From: an uncultured Collinsella sp.
GTDB lineage: Bacteria; Actinomycetota; Coriobacteriia; Coriobacteriales; Coriobacteriaceae
Assembly (NCBI GenBank): GCA_902494715.1
Contig: CABUUJ010000015.1
Coordinates: 1-38,279 of the forward strand
Direction of reading: 5' to 3'
DNA length: 38,279 bases
Below the pieces are notes generated by a model that ran no database searches, was not told the origin of the DNA, and saw nothing but the letters and a program-made list of their open reading frames with translations. Each line of letters begins with the position of its first letter. Position 1 is the stretch's first letter. The translations under genes were made by a program, and so were the position numbers. Positions 24,323 through 32,323 of this stretch are shown here, piece by piece.

Positions 24323-24328
24323 TAAAAT
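24323..24328 (+). promoter_or_regulatory. Candidate holA -10
   Basis: TAAAAT preceded by CTGGGC, 41 bases before the holA ATG. No clear -35. It may allow holA expression without comEC. Confidence 0.35.
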
Positions 24329-24368
24329 GACACGGTACGAATATGGGAGCTTGCGAGAGGGGAGCGCG

Positions 24369-25331
24369 ATGTCCGAAACCGGGCTGTTGCCGGCATATCT
24401 GATCGTCGGTACCGATGGAGTCAAGCGCGATCACGCCGTCTCGCGCATGAAGGCACGTCTGGAAAAGTCGGGCATGGTCGAGTTCAACCTCGACGAGCGC
24501 GATATGACCAAAGACCCCGATATCGAGTCGATTATCGGATCGCTCAACACCTTTCCCATGGGCAGCGAGTTTCGCCTGGTAATCCTTGACGGCTGCTCAA
24601 AACTCGCCAAAGCGATCTCCGAGCCGCTTGTTGACTATCTGGCGAGTCCCAGCCCCACAACGGTCTGCCTCATCATTGCTGACTCGCTTGCCAAGAACAC
24701 ACGCCTGTATAAGGCGATCGCCAAGATCGACAAGAAGGCCGTGATCGATTGCTCCGGCACCAAGCGCTGGGAGCTTCCGCGCCGCGTGCAGCAGATGGCG
24801 ACGCAGCACGGCAAGTCGATCTCGACGGCGGCCGCCGAGGAGCTCGTCTCGCGTTCGGGTGAAAACACTCGCATGCTCGATAACGACTTGGCTAAGCTTG
24901 CCCAGATGGTCGAGGCGCCCCAAATTGAGCTTGCCGATGTGGAGCGCTGGATTGTACGTACGGCCGAGGTCCAGCCCTGGGACTTTCTCAATGCGGTCTC
25001 GGCCCGTGACATGCGACGCTCGCTTGAGCTTTTCAATCTATTGCCCGCCAAGAGCTACGTGTGGACTTACACGTTGCTGTGCGGCCGCATCCGCGAGCTT
25101 ATCGTCGCCAAGGCGCTCGATGCGCGCGGACAGGGTCGTGAGCTGGCCGCAACGCTCAAGCTCCAGTCCTGGCAGGTCAAGAATCACCTGACCTGGGCAC
25201 GTCGCTTTTCGATGGCAGAGCTCGTCGCAGCGCTCGAGGGTGCCGTTGATGTGGAGCTCGCGCTCAAGGGTTCGGCCGATTCTGAGACCGCGCTTTTGCT
25301 CTGGATTACGAACATCTTGAGAAAATCGTGA
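24369..25331 (+). CDS. holA: DNA polymerase III delta subunit
   Basis: HolA (320 aa) is the clamp-loader subunit that opens the beta sliding clamp. It is recognised from the overall pattern LPAYLIVGTDGVKRDHAVSR, FNLDERDM, LNTFPMGSEFRLVILDGCSK and the central VARKSG-like segment (VSRSGENTRMLDNDLAKLA). A C-terminal helical domain follows (FNLLPAKSYVWTYTLL and LKLQSWQVKNHLTWARRFS). As is normal for delta, it has no working P-loop. ATG 24369 follows GAGAGGGGAGCGCG. The open frame runs back to 24309 but the extra codons lack support. The order comEA-comEC-holA-rpsT is widespread in Gram-positives. Confidence 0.92.
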   Translation: MSETGLLPAYLIVGTDGVKRDHAVSRMKARLEKSGMVEFNLDERDMTKDPDIESIIGSLNTFPMGSEFRLVILDGCSKLAKAISEPLVDYLASPSPTTVCLIIADSLAKNTRLYKAIAKIDKKAVIDCSGTKRWELPRRVQQMATQHGKSISTAAAEELVSRSGENTRMLDNDLAKLAQMVEAPQIELADVERWIVRTAEVQPWDFLNAVSARDMRRSLELFNLLPAKSYVWTYTLLCGRIRELIVAKALDARGQGRELAATLKLQSWQVKNHLTWARRFSMAELVAALEGAVDVELALKGSADSETALLLWITNILRKS

Positions 25332-25380
25332 TGATACCTGCTTATTTGACAAATTCGTTCTATCCCTTTGAGGGGGAGCG

Positions 25381-25389
25381 TGCTATAGT
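25381..25389 (+). promoter_or_regulatory. rpsT promoter, extended -10
   Basis: TGCTATAGT, the same nonamer as at rpmB. A TTGACA at 25346-25351 is 32 bp upstream, too far to pair with it. Transcription would begin near 25396, leaving a ~70-nt leader. Confidence 0.6.
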
Positions 25390-25400
25390 AGGCGCTTGCA

Positions 25401-25436
25401 TGACCTCACCGTGTCTCAGAGGTGTCATACATTTTT
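25401..25436 (+). promoter_or_regulatory. Leader hairpin with U-run before rpsT
   Basis: TGA+CCTC (25401-25407) pairs with GAGG+TCA (25419-25427, two-base bulge), and ATTTTTT follows at 25431-25437. It could be an attenuator involved in S20 autocontrol. The stem is short, so this is tentative. Confidence 0.35.
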
Positions 25437-25464
25437 TGCAAGGAACTCGAAAGGAACTCCAGAA

Positions 25465-25731
25465 GTGGCAAACATCAAGTCTCAGAAGAAGCGTATCCGC
25501 ACCAATGAGGCAGCTCGCATGCGTAACAAGGCTGTCAAGTCCGAGCTCAAGACGCTGACCAAGCACGTCCAGTCCGCCGTCGCCGAGGGCGACGCCGAGA
25601 AGGCCCAGGCTGCCCTCAAGACCGTCACCAAGCGTCTCGACATGGCTGCCGCCAAGCATGTTATCCACAAGAACCAGGCTTCCAACCGCAAGTCCGGTCT
25701 TGCCAAGCTCGTGAACAGCATCAACGCTTAA
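25465..25731 (+). CDS. rpsT: 30S ribosomal protein S20
   Basis: S20 (88 aa), a three-helix, very basic primary 16S rRNA-binding protein. It begins ANIKSQKKRIRTNEAARMRN and ends KHVIHKNQASNRKSGLAKLV followed by NSINA. The start is GTG 25465, nine bases after AAGGA. The ORF is open 23 codons further upstream, but that part is leader RNA. A non-ATG start is notable because S20 in E. coli also uses a weak start (UUG) for autoregulation. It has its own promoter and a strong terminator, so it is monocistronic. Confidence 0.95.
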   Translation: MANIKSQKKRIRTNEAARMRNKAVKSELKTLTKHVQSAVAEGDAEKAQAALKTVTKRLDMAAAKHVIHKNQASNRKSGLAKLVNSINA

Positions 25732-25766
25732 GTTGTAAATTTCACACCACACAGATTACGCGCATA

Positions 25767-25802
25767 AATGGAGCCTGTTTTATGGAACAGGCTCCATTTT
25801 TT
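25767..25802 (+). terminator. Intrinsic terminator after rpsT
   Basis: AATGGAGCCTGTT (25767-25779) pairs with AACAGGCTCCATT (25786-25798), followed by TTTT. It ends only 12 bases before the candidate lepA -10. Confidence 0.93.
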
Positions 25803-25805
25803 GTA

Positions 25806-25820
25806 CCGCTCGGGTAAGAT
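25806..25820 (+). promoter_or_regulatory. lepA promoter, -10 very close to the start codon
   Basis: CCGCTCGGGTAAGAT: the -10 TAAGAT (25815-25820) ends seven bases before the lepA ATG, which puts the expected first transcribed base at or next to the A of ATG. CCGCTCGGGTA is repeated exactly at 29924 before dnaJ. Confidence 0.5.
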
Positions 25821-25827
25821 AGTCCGC

Positions 25828-27639
25828 ATGAATACTTCATTTGACATTTCCCACATCCGCAACTTCTCGATTGTTGCGCACATCGACCATGGCAAGTCCA
25901 CGATCAGTGACCGCATTCTCGAGCTCACCCATACCGTCGACGAGCGCGACATGGAGTCGCAGCTGCTCGACACCATGGATATCGAGCGCGAGCGCGGCAT
26001 CACGATCAAGTCCAATGCCGTTCGCGTGTCTTATGACGCCGACGATGGCGAGACGTATCAGTTCAATTTGATCGATACGCCGGGCCACGTGGACTTTACC
26101 TATGAGGTCTCGCGCTCGCTGGCAGCCTGTGAGGGCGCGGTGCTCGTTGTCGACGCCACGCAGGGCGTCGAGGCGCAGACCGTCTCTAACGCGACGCTCG
26201 CCATGAACGCCAATCTGGACATTGTGCCGGCCATCAACAAGATCGACCTGCCCTCGGCCCATCCCGATGAGGTTAAGACCGAGATCGAGGATGACCTGGC
26301 GATCCCTGCCGATGATGCCGTGTGTGTCTCGGGCAAGACCGGCGAGGGCATCCACGATCTGCTGGAGTCCATTGTCTTTCTGATCTCTCCGCCCAAGGGC
26401 GATGCGAACGCGCCGCTCAAGGCACTCATTCTGGATTCATACTTCGACGAGTATCGTGGCGTCGTCGCCACGGTGCGCATCTTTGACGGCTCCATCAAAA
26501 AGGGCGATACCTTGCGCATGATGCAGGCAAAGGGCGACTTTTTGGTCGATGGCGTGGGCGTCAAGCGTCCCGCCGAGACCCCGGTTGACGCGCTGACGGT
26601 CGGCGAGGTCGGATACGTGGTCACGGGCCTGAAGGACCCCGAGGCCGTTCGCGTGGGCGATACCCTCACGTGGGCGTCGAATCCCTGCCCCGAGCCGCTT
26701 CCCGGCTACCGCGAGGCCAAGCCCATGGTCTATACGGGCCTGTTCCCGATCGATAACAAGGACTACGAGAACCTGCGTGACGCGCTCGATAAGCTGCACG
26801 TCAACGACCCGTCGTTGGTGTGGGAGCCCGAGACCTCGGTGGCGCTCGGTTTTGGCTTCCGCGTGGGCTTCCTGGGCCTGCTGCACATGGAAGTCGTCAA
26901 GGAACGCCTGGAGCGCGAGTTCAATCTTGACCTCATTGCCACGAGTCCATCGGTCGACTATCACGTCTACAAGACTGACGGCGAGATGATTGATGTCCGC
27001 AGCCCGCAGGATCTGCCCGATGCTACGCGAATCGAGCGCATTGAGGAGCCCTACCTCAAGGCCAAGATTATCTGCCCGCCCGAGTATACGGGTGCCGTTA
27101 TGCAGCTCGCTATCGAGCACCGCGGCATTACTACCGACATGATCCATCTCACGAGCAAGTCGGTCGAGATGCGCTTCGATATGCCGCTCGCCGAGCTCAT
27201 CTTGGACTTCTTTGACCAGCTCAAGAGCCGCACCAAGGGTTACGCTTCGTTGGACTACGAGTTCAACGAGTACCGTCCCTCCGAGCTCGTTAAGCTCGAT
27301 ATCTTGCTTTCGGGCGACGAGGTGGACGCGCTGTCGTTTATCGTCCACAAGGACAAGGCCTACGGTCTTGCCCGCGGCCTATGCGACAAGCTCAAGGAGA
27401 TTATTCCGCGTCAGCTGTTTGAGGTGCCCATCCAGGGCGCTATCGGCAACAAGATCATCGCCCGTTCTACCGTCAAAGCGCGTCGCAAGGACGTTCTTGC
27501 TAAGTGCTACGGCGGCGATATCTCGCGTAAGCGCAAGCTGCTCGAGAAGCAGAAAGAGGGCAAGAAGCGCATGAAGGCCATCGGCTCGGTCGAGGTCCCT
27601 CAGGAGGCCTTTATGGCGATCCTCAAGGTGGACGAGTAG
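25828..27639 (+). CDS. lepA: Elongation factor 4 (LepA)
   Basis: EF4 (603 aa) is a ribosome-bound GTPase linked to back-translocation or to 30S assembly. G motifs are VAHIDHGKSTISDRI (G1), RGITIKS (G2), DTPGHVDFTYEVSRS (G3) and NKIDLPSAHPDE (G4). Domains II, III and V follow, then the LepA-specific C-terminal domain with NKIIARSTVKARRKDVLAK and CYGGDISRKRKLLEKQKEGK. ATG 25828 is placed by homology at MNTSFDISHIRNFSIVAHID. There is no Shine-Dalgarno sequence, and a -10 lies seven bases upstream, which suggests a leaderless message. The upstream part of the open frame is the rpsT terminator. dusB starts four bases after the stop. Confidence 0.97.
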   Translation: MNTSFDISHIRNFSIVAHIDHGKSTISDRILELTHTVDERDMESQLLDTMDIERERGITIKSNAVRVSYDADDGETYQFNLIDTPGHVDFTYEVSRSLAACEGAVLVVDATQGVEAQTVSNATLAMNANLDIVPAINKIDLPSAHPDEVKTEIEDDLAIPADDAVCVSGKTGEGIHDLLESIVFLISPPKGDANAPLKALILDSYFDEYRGVVATVRIFDGSIKKGDTLRMMQAKGDFLVDGVGVKRPAETPVDALTVGEVGYVVTGLKDPEAVRVGDTLTWASNPCPEPLPGYREAKPMVYTGLFPIDNKDYENLRDALDKLHVNDPSLVWEPETSVALGFGFRVGFLGLLHMEVVKERLEREFNLDLIATSPSVDYHVYKTDGEMIDVRSPQDLPDATRIERIEEPYLKAKIICPPEYTGAVMQLAIEHRGITTDMIHLTSKSVEMRFDMPLAELILDFFDQLKSRTKGYASLDYEFNEYRPSELVKLDILLSGDEVDALSFIVHKDKAYGLARGLCDKLKEIIPRQLFEVPIQGAIGNKIIARSTVKARRKDVLAKCYGGDISRKRKLLEKQKEGKKRMKAIGSVEVPQEAFMAILKVDE

Positions 27640-27643
27640 GTCC

Positions 27644-28687
27644 ATGGCGCTTTCTGAATATAGCAAGCGGCTGCTGGGTGCCTATGCCGAGCAGCCGTTC
27701 CTTATGGCTCCCATGGCGGGCGTGACCGACCCTGCCTACCGCATCATGTGTCGTCGCCGCGGTGCCAACCTTGCCTACAGCGAGATGGTGAGCGTGGCGG
27801 GCCTTGCCTATGCCAGCAACAAGACCTGGCGCCTGGTGCTACCGGCCGACGAGGAGCAGCAGATTTGCGTGCAGCTCTTTGGCTCCAAGCCCGATCAGTT
27901 TGCGAGTGCAGTCGCCGCCGTCGAGGAGCGTGTGGGCGATCGCCTGTCGCTCATCGATATCAACATGGCCTGTCCTGCCCGCAAGGTTGTCACCAAGGGC
28001 GAGGGCTCGGCGCTCATGCGCACGCCCGACCTGGCGGAGAAGATCGTCGAGGCCACGGTGGGCGCGGCGCACGTGCCCGTGACCGTAAAGATCCGCAAGG
28101 GCTTTTACGCCGAGGACCGTAATGCCGCGACGTTTGCCCAGATGCTCGAAGGTGCCGGTGCCGCCGCGGTGGCGGTGCATGGTCGTTGCGCCACGCAGCT
28201 CTACACGGGCCAGGCCGATTGGTCGGTTGTCGATGAGGTCGCAGATGCCGTCGAGATTCCCGTGATCGGTTCGGGCGATGTGTTCTCGGCCGAGGACGCT
28301 GCTGAGCATCTGCAAGGCTCGGGTGCCAGCGCGGTGTTTATCGCGCGCGGCATCTACGGCAATCCGTGGGTGTTCGGTGATGCTCGCGCCCTTGCGCTCG
28401 ATGGCACGCCGGTGCCGGCGCGCAGCTCCGTCGAGCGCCTGGACGCCCTGCGTGAACACCTAACGCTGACGCATGAGCTCCTGCCGCTCATGTCGCGTGC
28501 CCGCACGTACGCAAGCTGGTACTTAAAAGGCATGCCCCATGCCGCCGCTTGGCGTGCCCATGTGGTGCGCTGCTCCACGTATGAGGAGTTCATGGCGCTG
28601 GTCGATGAGATCGAGCACGATGTGGTGGTCTGCGAGGCTGCCCTTGCCGCCGGTGAATCGGTGCCCCCTCATCCGCTGGAGGCTTAA
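27644..28687 (+). CDS. dusB: tRNA-dihydrouridine synthase
   Basis: An FMN- and NADPH-dependent enzyme (347 aa) that reduces specific uridines in tRNA to dihydrouridine. The TIM-barrel start is FLMAPMAGVTDPAYRIMCRR. The catalytic cysteine is in DINMACPARKVVTKGEGSAL. VTVKIRKGF and AVHGRCATQLYTGQADW hold the FMN and RNA residues, and IGSGDVFSAEDA and ARGIYGNPWVF bind the FMN phosphate. It resembles DusB of Gram-positives; the exact target uridine is not predictable here. ATG 27644 lies just after the lepA stop, in an operon with lepA and hemW. Confidence 0.93.
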   Translation: MALSEYSKRLLGAYAEQPFLMAPMAGVTDPAYRIMCRRRGANLAYSEMVSVAGLAYASNKTWRLVLPADEEQQICVQLFGSKPDQFASAVAAVEERVGDRLSLIDINMACPARKVVTKGEGSALMRTPDLAEKIVEATVGAAHVPVTVKIRKGFYAEDRNAATFAQMLEGAGAAAVAVHGRCATQLYTGQADWSVVDEVADAVEIPVIGSGDVFSAEDAAEHLQGSGASAVFIARGIYGNPWVFGDARALALDGTPVPARSSVERLDALREHLTLTHELLPLMSRARTYASWYLKGMPHAAAWRAHVVRCSTYEEFMALVDEIEHDVVVCEAALAAGESVPPHPLEA

Positions 28688-28689
28688 GG

Positions 28690-29922
28690 GTGGCCGTTAC
28701 CGCGCTGTACGTGCATGTGCCGTTTTGCGCCCTAAAGTGTCGGTACTGCGACTTTGACTCGCGCAGTTTTGCTCCGTGCGACCTGAGCGCTGCGCTCGAT
28801 GTCTATTTTGAGCAGTTGTTCGTGCGCCTCGATGCTTTTGGCAAGGCTGGGGCCCTTGACCATATCCGCACCGTCTATGTTGGCGGCGGTACGCCGTCGC
28901 TGGCGGGGGAGCGCCTGGTGGAGCTGGCGCGGCGTATTCGTGCGTGGTGCGCCCCCGTTGAGTTTACCTGCGAGGCCAATCCTGAGTCGCTGACCGCCGA
29001 GCTTGCCACTGCACTTGTCAAGGTTGGTGTCACACGCGTCTCTCTGGGCGTGCAAACGCTCGATAACACCGAACTTACTGCCATCGGCCGTATTCACGAT
29101 GCCGATCGGGCGCTCGCCGCTATCGCGATGGTCAAGAACGCTGGGCTTGACGTGTCGTGCGACCTTATGTGTGGACTTCCCGGGCAGACCGCAGTGAGTT
29201 GGAAGCGCACGCTCGATGGCGTGCTGGCGGCGGCTCCGCATCATGTGTCGGTTTACCCGCTCACGCTCGAGGAGGGGACGCCCCTCTATCGCATGGCGTG
29301 CCGCGACGAGTCGCTCGAGCCTGATGAGGATTTTCAAGCTTCGTGCATGGACGTGGCACGCGAGCTCCTGGGTGCCGCTGGCTATCACCCGTATGAGGTG
29401 GCGAGCTACGCGCTCGACGGCCATGAGTGCGCCCATAACATTGCCTACTGGACCGGCCAGGGCTATTTGGGCCTGGGTCGCTCTGCCGCCGGTATGCTCG
29501 ACGCCGAGGATTTTGATCGCTTGGCCGGGCTGTTTCCCGGCGTGTCTGCTCGCGGCGATGCGTACCGCGTGCGACTGGTGCAACGTGACGATGCCGCGAC
29601 GACGTTTGATTTCGAGTATCTGTCGCAGCGTGAGGCTGCGGCTGAAGACCTGATGCTCGCTTGTCGCATGACGCGTGGTATTGCGTCCGACCTGTTGGTT
29701 CGTACGGCTTGCGTCATCCCAACGGGCGAGCTGACAGCTGCTTGCGATCGCGCGCTCGAGTTGGGCCTTGCCACCTGGGTGCCCGAGACGCTCGGGGTCC
29801 ATGAGGGACCCTTCACTTCGGCAGACGTCCTCGCGGGCCATGTTCGAGCTCGTCTGGCGCCGACACACCTGGGCTGGCTCGATGGAAATGTTCTGTTCGA
29901 GCTGTTTTGGGATCTAGCCTAG
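28690..29922 (+). CDS. hemW: HemW-like radical SAM protein
   Basis: A 410-aa radical SAM protein related to coproporphyrinogen III dehydrogenase (HemN) but of the HemW type, thought to carry heme rather than to oxidise coproporphyrinogen. The cluster motif is VPFCALKCRYCDF (CxxxCxxC). It is followed by VYVGGGTPSLAG, FTCEANPESLT, RVSLGVQTLDN and DLMCGLPGQT. The C-terminal HemW domain has WTGQGYLGLGRSAAGM. True HemN carries an extra N-terminal cysteine just before the motif, which is absent here. GTG 28690 begins two bases after the dusB stop. The common order lepA-hemW supports the call. Confidence 0.9.
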   Translation: MAVTALYVHVPFCALKCRYCDFDSRSFAPCDLSAALDVYFEQLFVRLDAFGKAGALDHIRTVYVGGGTPSLAGERLVELARRIRAWCAPVEFTCEANPESLTAELATALVKVGVTRVSLGVQTLDNTELTAIGRIHDADRALAAIAMVKNAGLDVSCDLMCGLPGQTAVSWKRTLDGVLAAAPHHVSVYPLTLEEGTPLYRMACRDESLEPDEDFQASCMDVARELLGAAGYHPYEVASYALDGHECAHNIAYWTGQGYLGLGRSAAGMLDAEDFDRLAGLFPGVSARGDAYRVRLVQRDDAATTFDFEYLSQREAAAEDLMLACRMTRGIASDLLVRTACVIPTGELTAACDRALELGLATWVPETLGVHEGPFTSADVLAGHVRARLAPTHLGWLDGNVLFELFWDLA

Positions 29923-29923
29923 G

Positions 29924-29938
29924 CCGCTCGGGTAGAAT
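29924..29938 (+). promoter_or_regulatory. dnaJ promoter, motif shared with lepA
   Basis: CCGCTCGGGTAGAAT: -10 TAGAAT at 29933-29938, 43 bases before the ATG. The first 11 bases are identical to 25806-25816. No CIRCE or HAIR operator was seen nearby. Confidence 0.5.
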
Positions 29939-29980
29939 TACCGGAATATATACGCTGCTGTGAGCAGGAGGTTGCCGCGC

Positions 29981-31084
29981 ATGGCGACGATGAACGAAAA
30001 AGATTACTACGAGATTCTGGGTGTCTCCAAGGACGCCACCTCGCGTGATATTCAAAAGGCCTTCCAGCAAAAGGCCCGCAAGCTCCATCCGGACGTCAAC
30101 AAAGAGCCGGATGCCGAGGAAAAGTTTAAAGAGGTTTCCGAGGCCTACGCCGTGCTTTCGGACGAGCAGAAGCGTTCGCGCTACGACGCCATGCGTTCGG
30201 GCAACCCCTTCGCCGGCGCTCCTACGGCTTCGCCCTATGGTGGCGGCTACGCCGGTAGCGCGGGTTATGGCAATCCCTTTGAGGGCGGCTTTCCTTTTGG
30301 CGGCGCTTGGGGCCAGCAGCGTCGTGGGCAGGCTGCCTATAATCCCGAGAACGGCGCCAACGTGGTCGTCGATATCAAACTCGACGCCAAGGAGGCCAAG
30401 GGCGGTACCCGCAAGACCGTTCGCTACACGCGCTTCGATACCTGTAACAACTGCGGCGGTTCGGGTTCTGTCTCCTCCGAGCATGCACATACCTGCCCGA
30501 GCTGCGGTGGCCGCGGCCACATCGACGTTGACCTGTCCTTCCTGTTTGGTGCGGGCACGTTCCAGTCGGTCTGCCCCGAGTGCGGCGGTTCCGGTAAGGT
30601 CGTGGCCGACCCCTGCCCTGATTGCGGTGGCAGCGGTCGTACTCGCGTAACCTCCGAGCAGACGATTGAGTTTCCTGCCGGCACGCACGATGGCGACGAG
30701 GTCCGCATTAGCGGCATGGGTCATGCTGGCACCAACGGTGCCGCGGGCGGCGACCTGGTCGGCCGCGCCCATGTTGAGGCCGAGCGCTTGGAAGGCAAAG
30801 CTCGTACCGGTTTTTACCTGATGGGCATCGTGGCACCGTTTTTGGTACTCTCGGCCATCTCGGGCGTGTTCTCGGCCTTTGCCGTGATGTGCTTTATTCC
30901 GTTTACCATGGGCCTGTTCATGGTGCTTTCGGACGGTGTGCTTCATCGCAGTCTGCTGTGGTGGAAGCGCGGCGCGATGCAGTTTGCCAACGGTTTTGCC
31001 AACGGCTTCATGTTCGCGCTCGTGTCGGTTTGGTTTGCAAGCTGCTCGCAACGGGCCATGCTTTCGCCGTACCAAATGCAATAA
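29981..31084 (+). CDS. DnaJ-like protein with C-terminal membrane helices
   Basis: A 367-aa J-domain protein. The J domain (about 5-70) has YYEILGVSKDAT and the HPD triplet at 36-38, so it should stimulate a DnaK ATPase. A Gly/Phe-rich linker spans about 74-115. The zinc region has all four CxxCGGxG repeats (C155/C158, C172/C175, C198/C201, C212/C215). After that, instead of the two full substrate-binding and dimer domains of DnaJ, only ~45 residues of the first remain (FPAGTHDGDEVRISGMG). The tail is hydrophobic: about 278-317, probably two helices, and 340-355 (GFMFALVSVWFA). It is probably a membrane-tethered co-chaperone. ATG 29981 lies ten bases after AGGAGG. A normal DnaJ follows 81 bases downstream. 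Confidence 0.88.
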   Translation: MATMNEKDYYEILGVSKDATSRDIQKAFQQKARKLHPDVNKEPDAEEKFKEVSEAYAVLSDEQKRSRYDAMRSGNPFAGAPTASPYGGGYAGSAGYGNPFEGGFPFGGAWGQQRRGQAAYNPENGANVVVDIKLDAKEAKGGTRKTVRYTRFDTCNNCGGSGSVSSEHAHTCPSCGGRGHIDVDLSFLFGAGTFQSVCPECGGSGKVVADPCPDCGGSGRTRVTSEQTIEFPAGTHDGDEVRISGMGHAGTNGAAGGDLVGRAHVEAERLEGKARTGFYLMGIVAPFLVLSAISGVFSAFAVMCFIPFTMGLFMVLSDGVLHRSLLWWKRGAMQFANGFANGFMFALVSVWFASCSQRAMLSPYQMQ

Positions 31085-31120
31085 CATCAAACCCTCTGTT
31101 TGCGGTCGGCCCAGCTTGGG

Positions 31121-31126
31121 TATAGG
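31121..31126 (+). promoter_or_regulatory. Candidate -10 of the second dnaJ
   Basis: TATAGG preceded by GCTTGGG, resembling the CTCGGG-TA context at lepA and the first dnaJ. It lies 40 bases before the GTG start. Confidence 0.3.
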
Positions 31127-31165
31127 ACGCACTGTGACAATAATGCAAGTCGGAAGGATTCGGTC

Positions 31166-32314
31166 GTGTCGGAAAATAGGGATTACTACGAGGTGCTTGG
31201 CGTCGATAGGGATGCCGACGCGCGGACGATTAAGCGTGCGTTTCTAAAGAAGGCCCGTACCGTACATCCGGATGTTTCGGACGACCCCGAGGCCGAGGCC
31301 AAGTTCAAGGAGCTCAACGAGGCCTATTCCGTTCTTTCCGATGAGCAGAAGCGCGCTAACTACGACCGTTACGGCACTGCCGACGGCCCTGGTGGTTCGG
31401 GCTACGTCGATATCAACGATATCTTTGGTGGCATGGGCATGGACGACCTCTTCTCGTCGTTCTTTGGCGGCGGCGCCGGCGGTGGCGCCCGCAGCCGTCG
31501 CGAGCGTCGTCGCGGACGTGACATGGCCATCTCGCTTTCGGTGACCCTTGAGGAGGCGGCGCTCGGCTGCAAAAAGACGATCAACTATGACCGCCTTGCT
31601 CCCTGCGAGGATTGCAACGGTACGGGCAAGGCTGACGGTGCGACCGAAAAACAGTGCAGCCGCTGCCACGGCACGGGCTATGTCACGACGGTTCAGCGTT
31701 CGTTCCTGGGCCAGGTTCAGTCTTCCTCGCCTTGCCCCGACTGCCATGGCGAGGGTACGGTTATCGACCATCCCTGCGAGACCTGCGACGGTCAGGGCCG
31801 CACGCCTTCGCACGAAAAGATCGACATCGATATTCCCGCCGGCGTTTCGACCGGTCGCCAGCTGCGCGTGAGCGGCTTTGGCGAGGCCGGCCTTCGCGGC
31901 GAGCGCTCGGGCGACCTGATTGTCAACGTGCGTGTTGCCGACCATGAGCGCTTTAAGCGCAACGGTGACGACCTGTACCTGGTGAGCGATATCTCGATTG
32001 CGCAGGCTGCGCTCGGCTGCGAGATCGAGGTCGAGGGCATTATGCCCGACGAGGTCGTTAAGGTGACGGTTCCCGCCGGCGCCCAGTACGGCGACACCGT
32101 GAGCGTCAATAATTACGGCATGCCGCGCATTGGCGGTGGCGGTTCGCGTGGCCGCCTGATCGTGCAACTGCGCGTGGTCGTTCCCACCAATCTTTCCAAT
32201 AAGCAACGCGAACTGCTCCGTGCTTTTGCCGATGAGATGGGCGATGACGTCGCTTCTGGTAAGAAGTCGGTGACCGACCGTATCAAGAGCGCCCTCGACG
32301 ATATCCTCGATTAA
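31166..32314 (+). CDS. dnaJ: Chaperone protein DnaJ
   Basis: Canonical type I DnaJ (382 aa), the Hsp40 partner of DnaK. J domain 5-70 with HPD at 34-36; Gly/Phe region to about 110; zinc repeats C147EDC, C164SRC, C190PDC, C204ETC; two C-terminal beta domains to about 345 (DIDIPAGVSTGRQLRVSGFG, DLYLVSDISIAQAALGCEIE). The start GTG 31166 is chosen because GGAAGGA lies seven bases upstream and SENRDYYEVLG is the normal beginning. The frame is open 22 codons earlier. No dnaK, grpE or hrcA is nearby. Its position before mtaB and the phoH-ybeY-era run suggests the housekeeping or second DnaJ rather than the one in a dnaK operon. Confidence 0.94.
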   Translation: MSENRDYYEVLGVDRDADARTIKRAFLKKARTVHPDVSDDPEAEAKFKELNEAYSVLSDEQKRANYDRYGTADGPGGSGYVDINDIFGGMGMDDLFSSFFGGGAGGGARSRRERRRGRDMAISLSVTLEEAALGCKKTINYDRLAPCEDCNGTGKADGATEKQCSRCHGTGYVTTVQRSFLGQVQSSSPCPDCHGEGTVIDHPCETCDGQGRTPSHEKIDIDIPAGVSTGRQLRVSGFGEAGLRGERSGDLIVNVRVADHERFKRNGDDLYLVSDISIAQAALGCEIEVEGIMPDEVVKVTVPAGAQYGDTVSVNNYGMPRIGGGGSRGRLIVQLRVVVPTNLSNKQRELLRAFADEMGDDVASGKKSVTDRIKSALDDILD

Positions 32315-32323
32315 GGAGCCCGC

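Noticed and set aside
25346..25351. Consensus TTGACA upstream of rpsT taken as a -35
   Set aside because: It lies 32 bp from the extended -10 TGCTATAGT and no other -10 follows at 16-18 bp.
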